From Dehalococcoidia bacterium (GTDB taxonomy: Bacteria; Chloroflexota; Dehalococcoidia; GIF9; AB-539-J10), in the NCBI GenBank assembly GCA_030603265.1, contig JAUVYD010000094.1, forward strand, positions 1-6,387: a stretch of 6,387 bases of DNA, read 5' to 3'. Under the pieces are notes generated by a model, which saw only the letters and a list, made by a program, of their open reading frames with translations, did not search any database and had not been told where the DNA came from. Position numbers and translations under genes: made by a program. How positions within the stretch are numbered: position 1 is the first letter of the stretch; each line of letters opens with the position of its first letter. This document shows positions 5,773 to 6,387 of this stretch, one piece after another.

Positions 5773-6387
5773 ATGCAAGGATATGGCAGGCAAGAGGGTA
5801 GGGCAGGGGCCAGGAACTATGTGGCGGTCATACCGACCGTGGGCTGTGTGAACGAGGTGGCTCGCAGGATAGGGGCTGCAGTCGACAATGCGCGGCCCAT
5901 GCTGCACCACCAGGGGTGCTGCCAGTTGCCGACCGATGTGAGGATCGTGACGGACGTGCTCATCGGAGTGTGCCGCAATCCAAACGTCGCAGCGGTTGTG
6001 CTGGTCAGTCTCGGTTGCGAGTCTGTCGACGCCGACGAGATTGTGGCCGCCGTGCGGGCAGACAAGCCTGTGGAGCTTGTCAGCGTGCAGGCTGGCGGCG
6101 GCATCACTATCGCGGTCGAGAAAGGAATCGACGCTGCCCGCCGACTCGCGAAAACGATGCAGGCTGAACGGTGCGAAGTGCCGGTTTCGGACCTCATTGT
6201 CGGCGTGAAGTGCGGGGCTTCCGACACGACATCCGGCCTTGCTTCGAATCCTGCGGCCGGTGCTGCGGTTGATATGCTTGTTCGTGCCGGCGCCACGGTT
6301 GTCTTCGGTGAAACCACGGAGGTCATTGGCGCAGAGCACATCCTCGTCAAGAGGGCGTCAAGCCCTGAGGTGGCCGACAAGTTGCTG
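5773..6387 (+). CDS. UxaA/GarD/SuyB-family lyase, large subunit, N-terminal part (cut by window edge)
   Basis: The 205 visible residues belong to the UxaA family of altronate and galactarate dehydratases, which also includes the large subunit (SuyB) of (R)-sulfolactate sulfo-lyase. Family landmarks are GYGRQEGRAGARNYVAVIPT at 3-22, the HxxGC region HHQGCCQL at 45-52, SLGCE at 79-83, LIVGVKCGASDTTSG at 141-155, NPAAG at 159-163 and VFGETTEVIGAEHIL at 177-191. The protein starts directly at this catalytic region, so the small N-terminal SAF domain is missing. In split systems that domain is a separate gene, which is not upstream here and might be downstream. HHQGCCQ has a second cysteine where I expect glycine. 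The ATG at 5773 sits in a purine-rich leader with AGGAG and AGAGG about 10-13 bases upstream. The 44-base gap to the oxidase suggests one operon. Which sugar acid or sulfonate is used cannot be told. Confidence 0.85.
   Translation, partial: MQGYGRQEGRAGARNYVAVIPTVGCVNEVARRIGAAVDNARPMLHHQGCCQLPTDVRIVTDVLIGVCRNPNVAAVVLVSLGCESVDADEIVAAVRADKPVELVSVQAGGGITIAVEKGIDAARRLAKTMQAERCEVPVSDLIVGVKCGASDTTSGLASNPAAGAAVDMLVRAGATVVFGETTEVIGAEHILVKRASSPEVADKLL

Overview
The window is ordinary-looking bacterial chromosome of fairly high G+C, with two divergently arranged gene blocks and no sign of insertion sequences, CRISPR, tRNA or rRNA. Protein wording (for example the CDYKRAFD-type loop in PurD and RECHVYCEVLPYDTPWE in GuaA) reminds me of Chloroflexota, perhaps Dehalococcoidia. 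That is an impression from memory, not a computed placement.

Left two thirds (1-3778, minus strand): a purine-biosynthesis operon read right to left as guaA (GMP synthase), purD (GAR synthetase), purE (N5-CAIR mutase) and purB (adenylosuccinate lyase, cut by the window edge). A sigma70-like promoter lies just upstream of guaA. The last three genes are tightly packed: the purD stop abuts the purE start (TAGATG), and purE and purB are 7 bases apart with the purB Shine-Dalgarno over the purE stop. PurD and PurE act early in the route to IMP. PurB acts both on that route and in the AMP branch, and GuaA closes the GMP branch.

Middle (3779-4351): a 573-base divergent intergenic region. Its guaA-proximal end holds the guaA promoter inside an operator-like dyad. 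The rest has no convincing gene, but does have several inverted repeats, including a possible closing stem around about 160 bases with two internal hairpins.

Right (4352-6387, plus strand): a soluble GlcD-type FAD-linked 2-hydroxyacid oxidase/dehydrogenase. It is followed 44 bases later by the start of a UxaA/GarD/SuyB-family lyase large subunit that lacks the N-terminal SAF domain and runs off the window. Together they suggest catabolism of a hydroxylated (possibly sugar-acid or sulfonated) carboxylate, but the substrate cannot be read from the sequence. I found no clearly new system. The most interesting points are this oxidase-lyase pair, the unexplained intergenic region, the GuaA N-terminal extension and the altered PurE active-site motifs.
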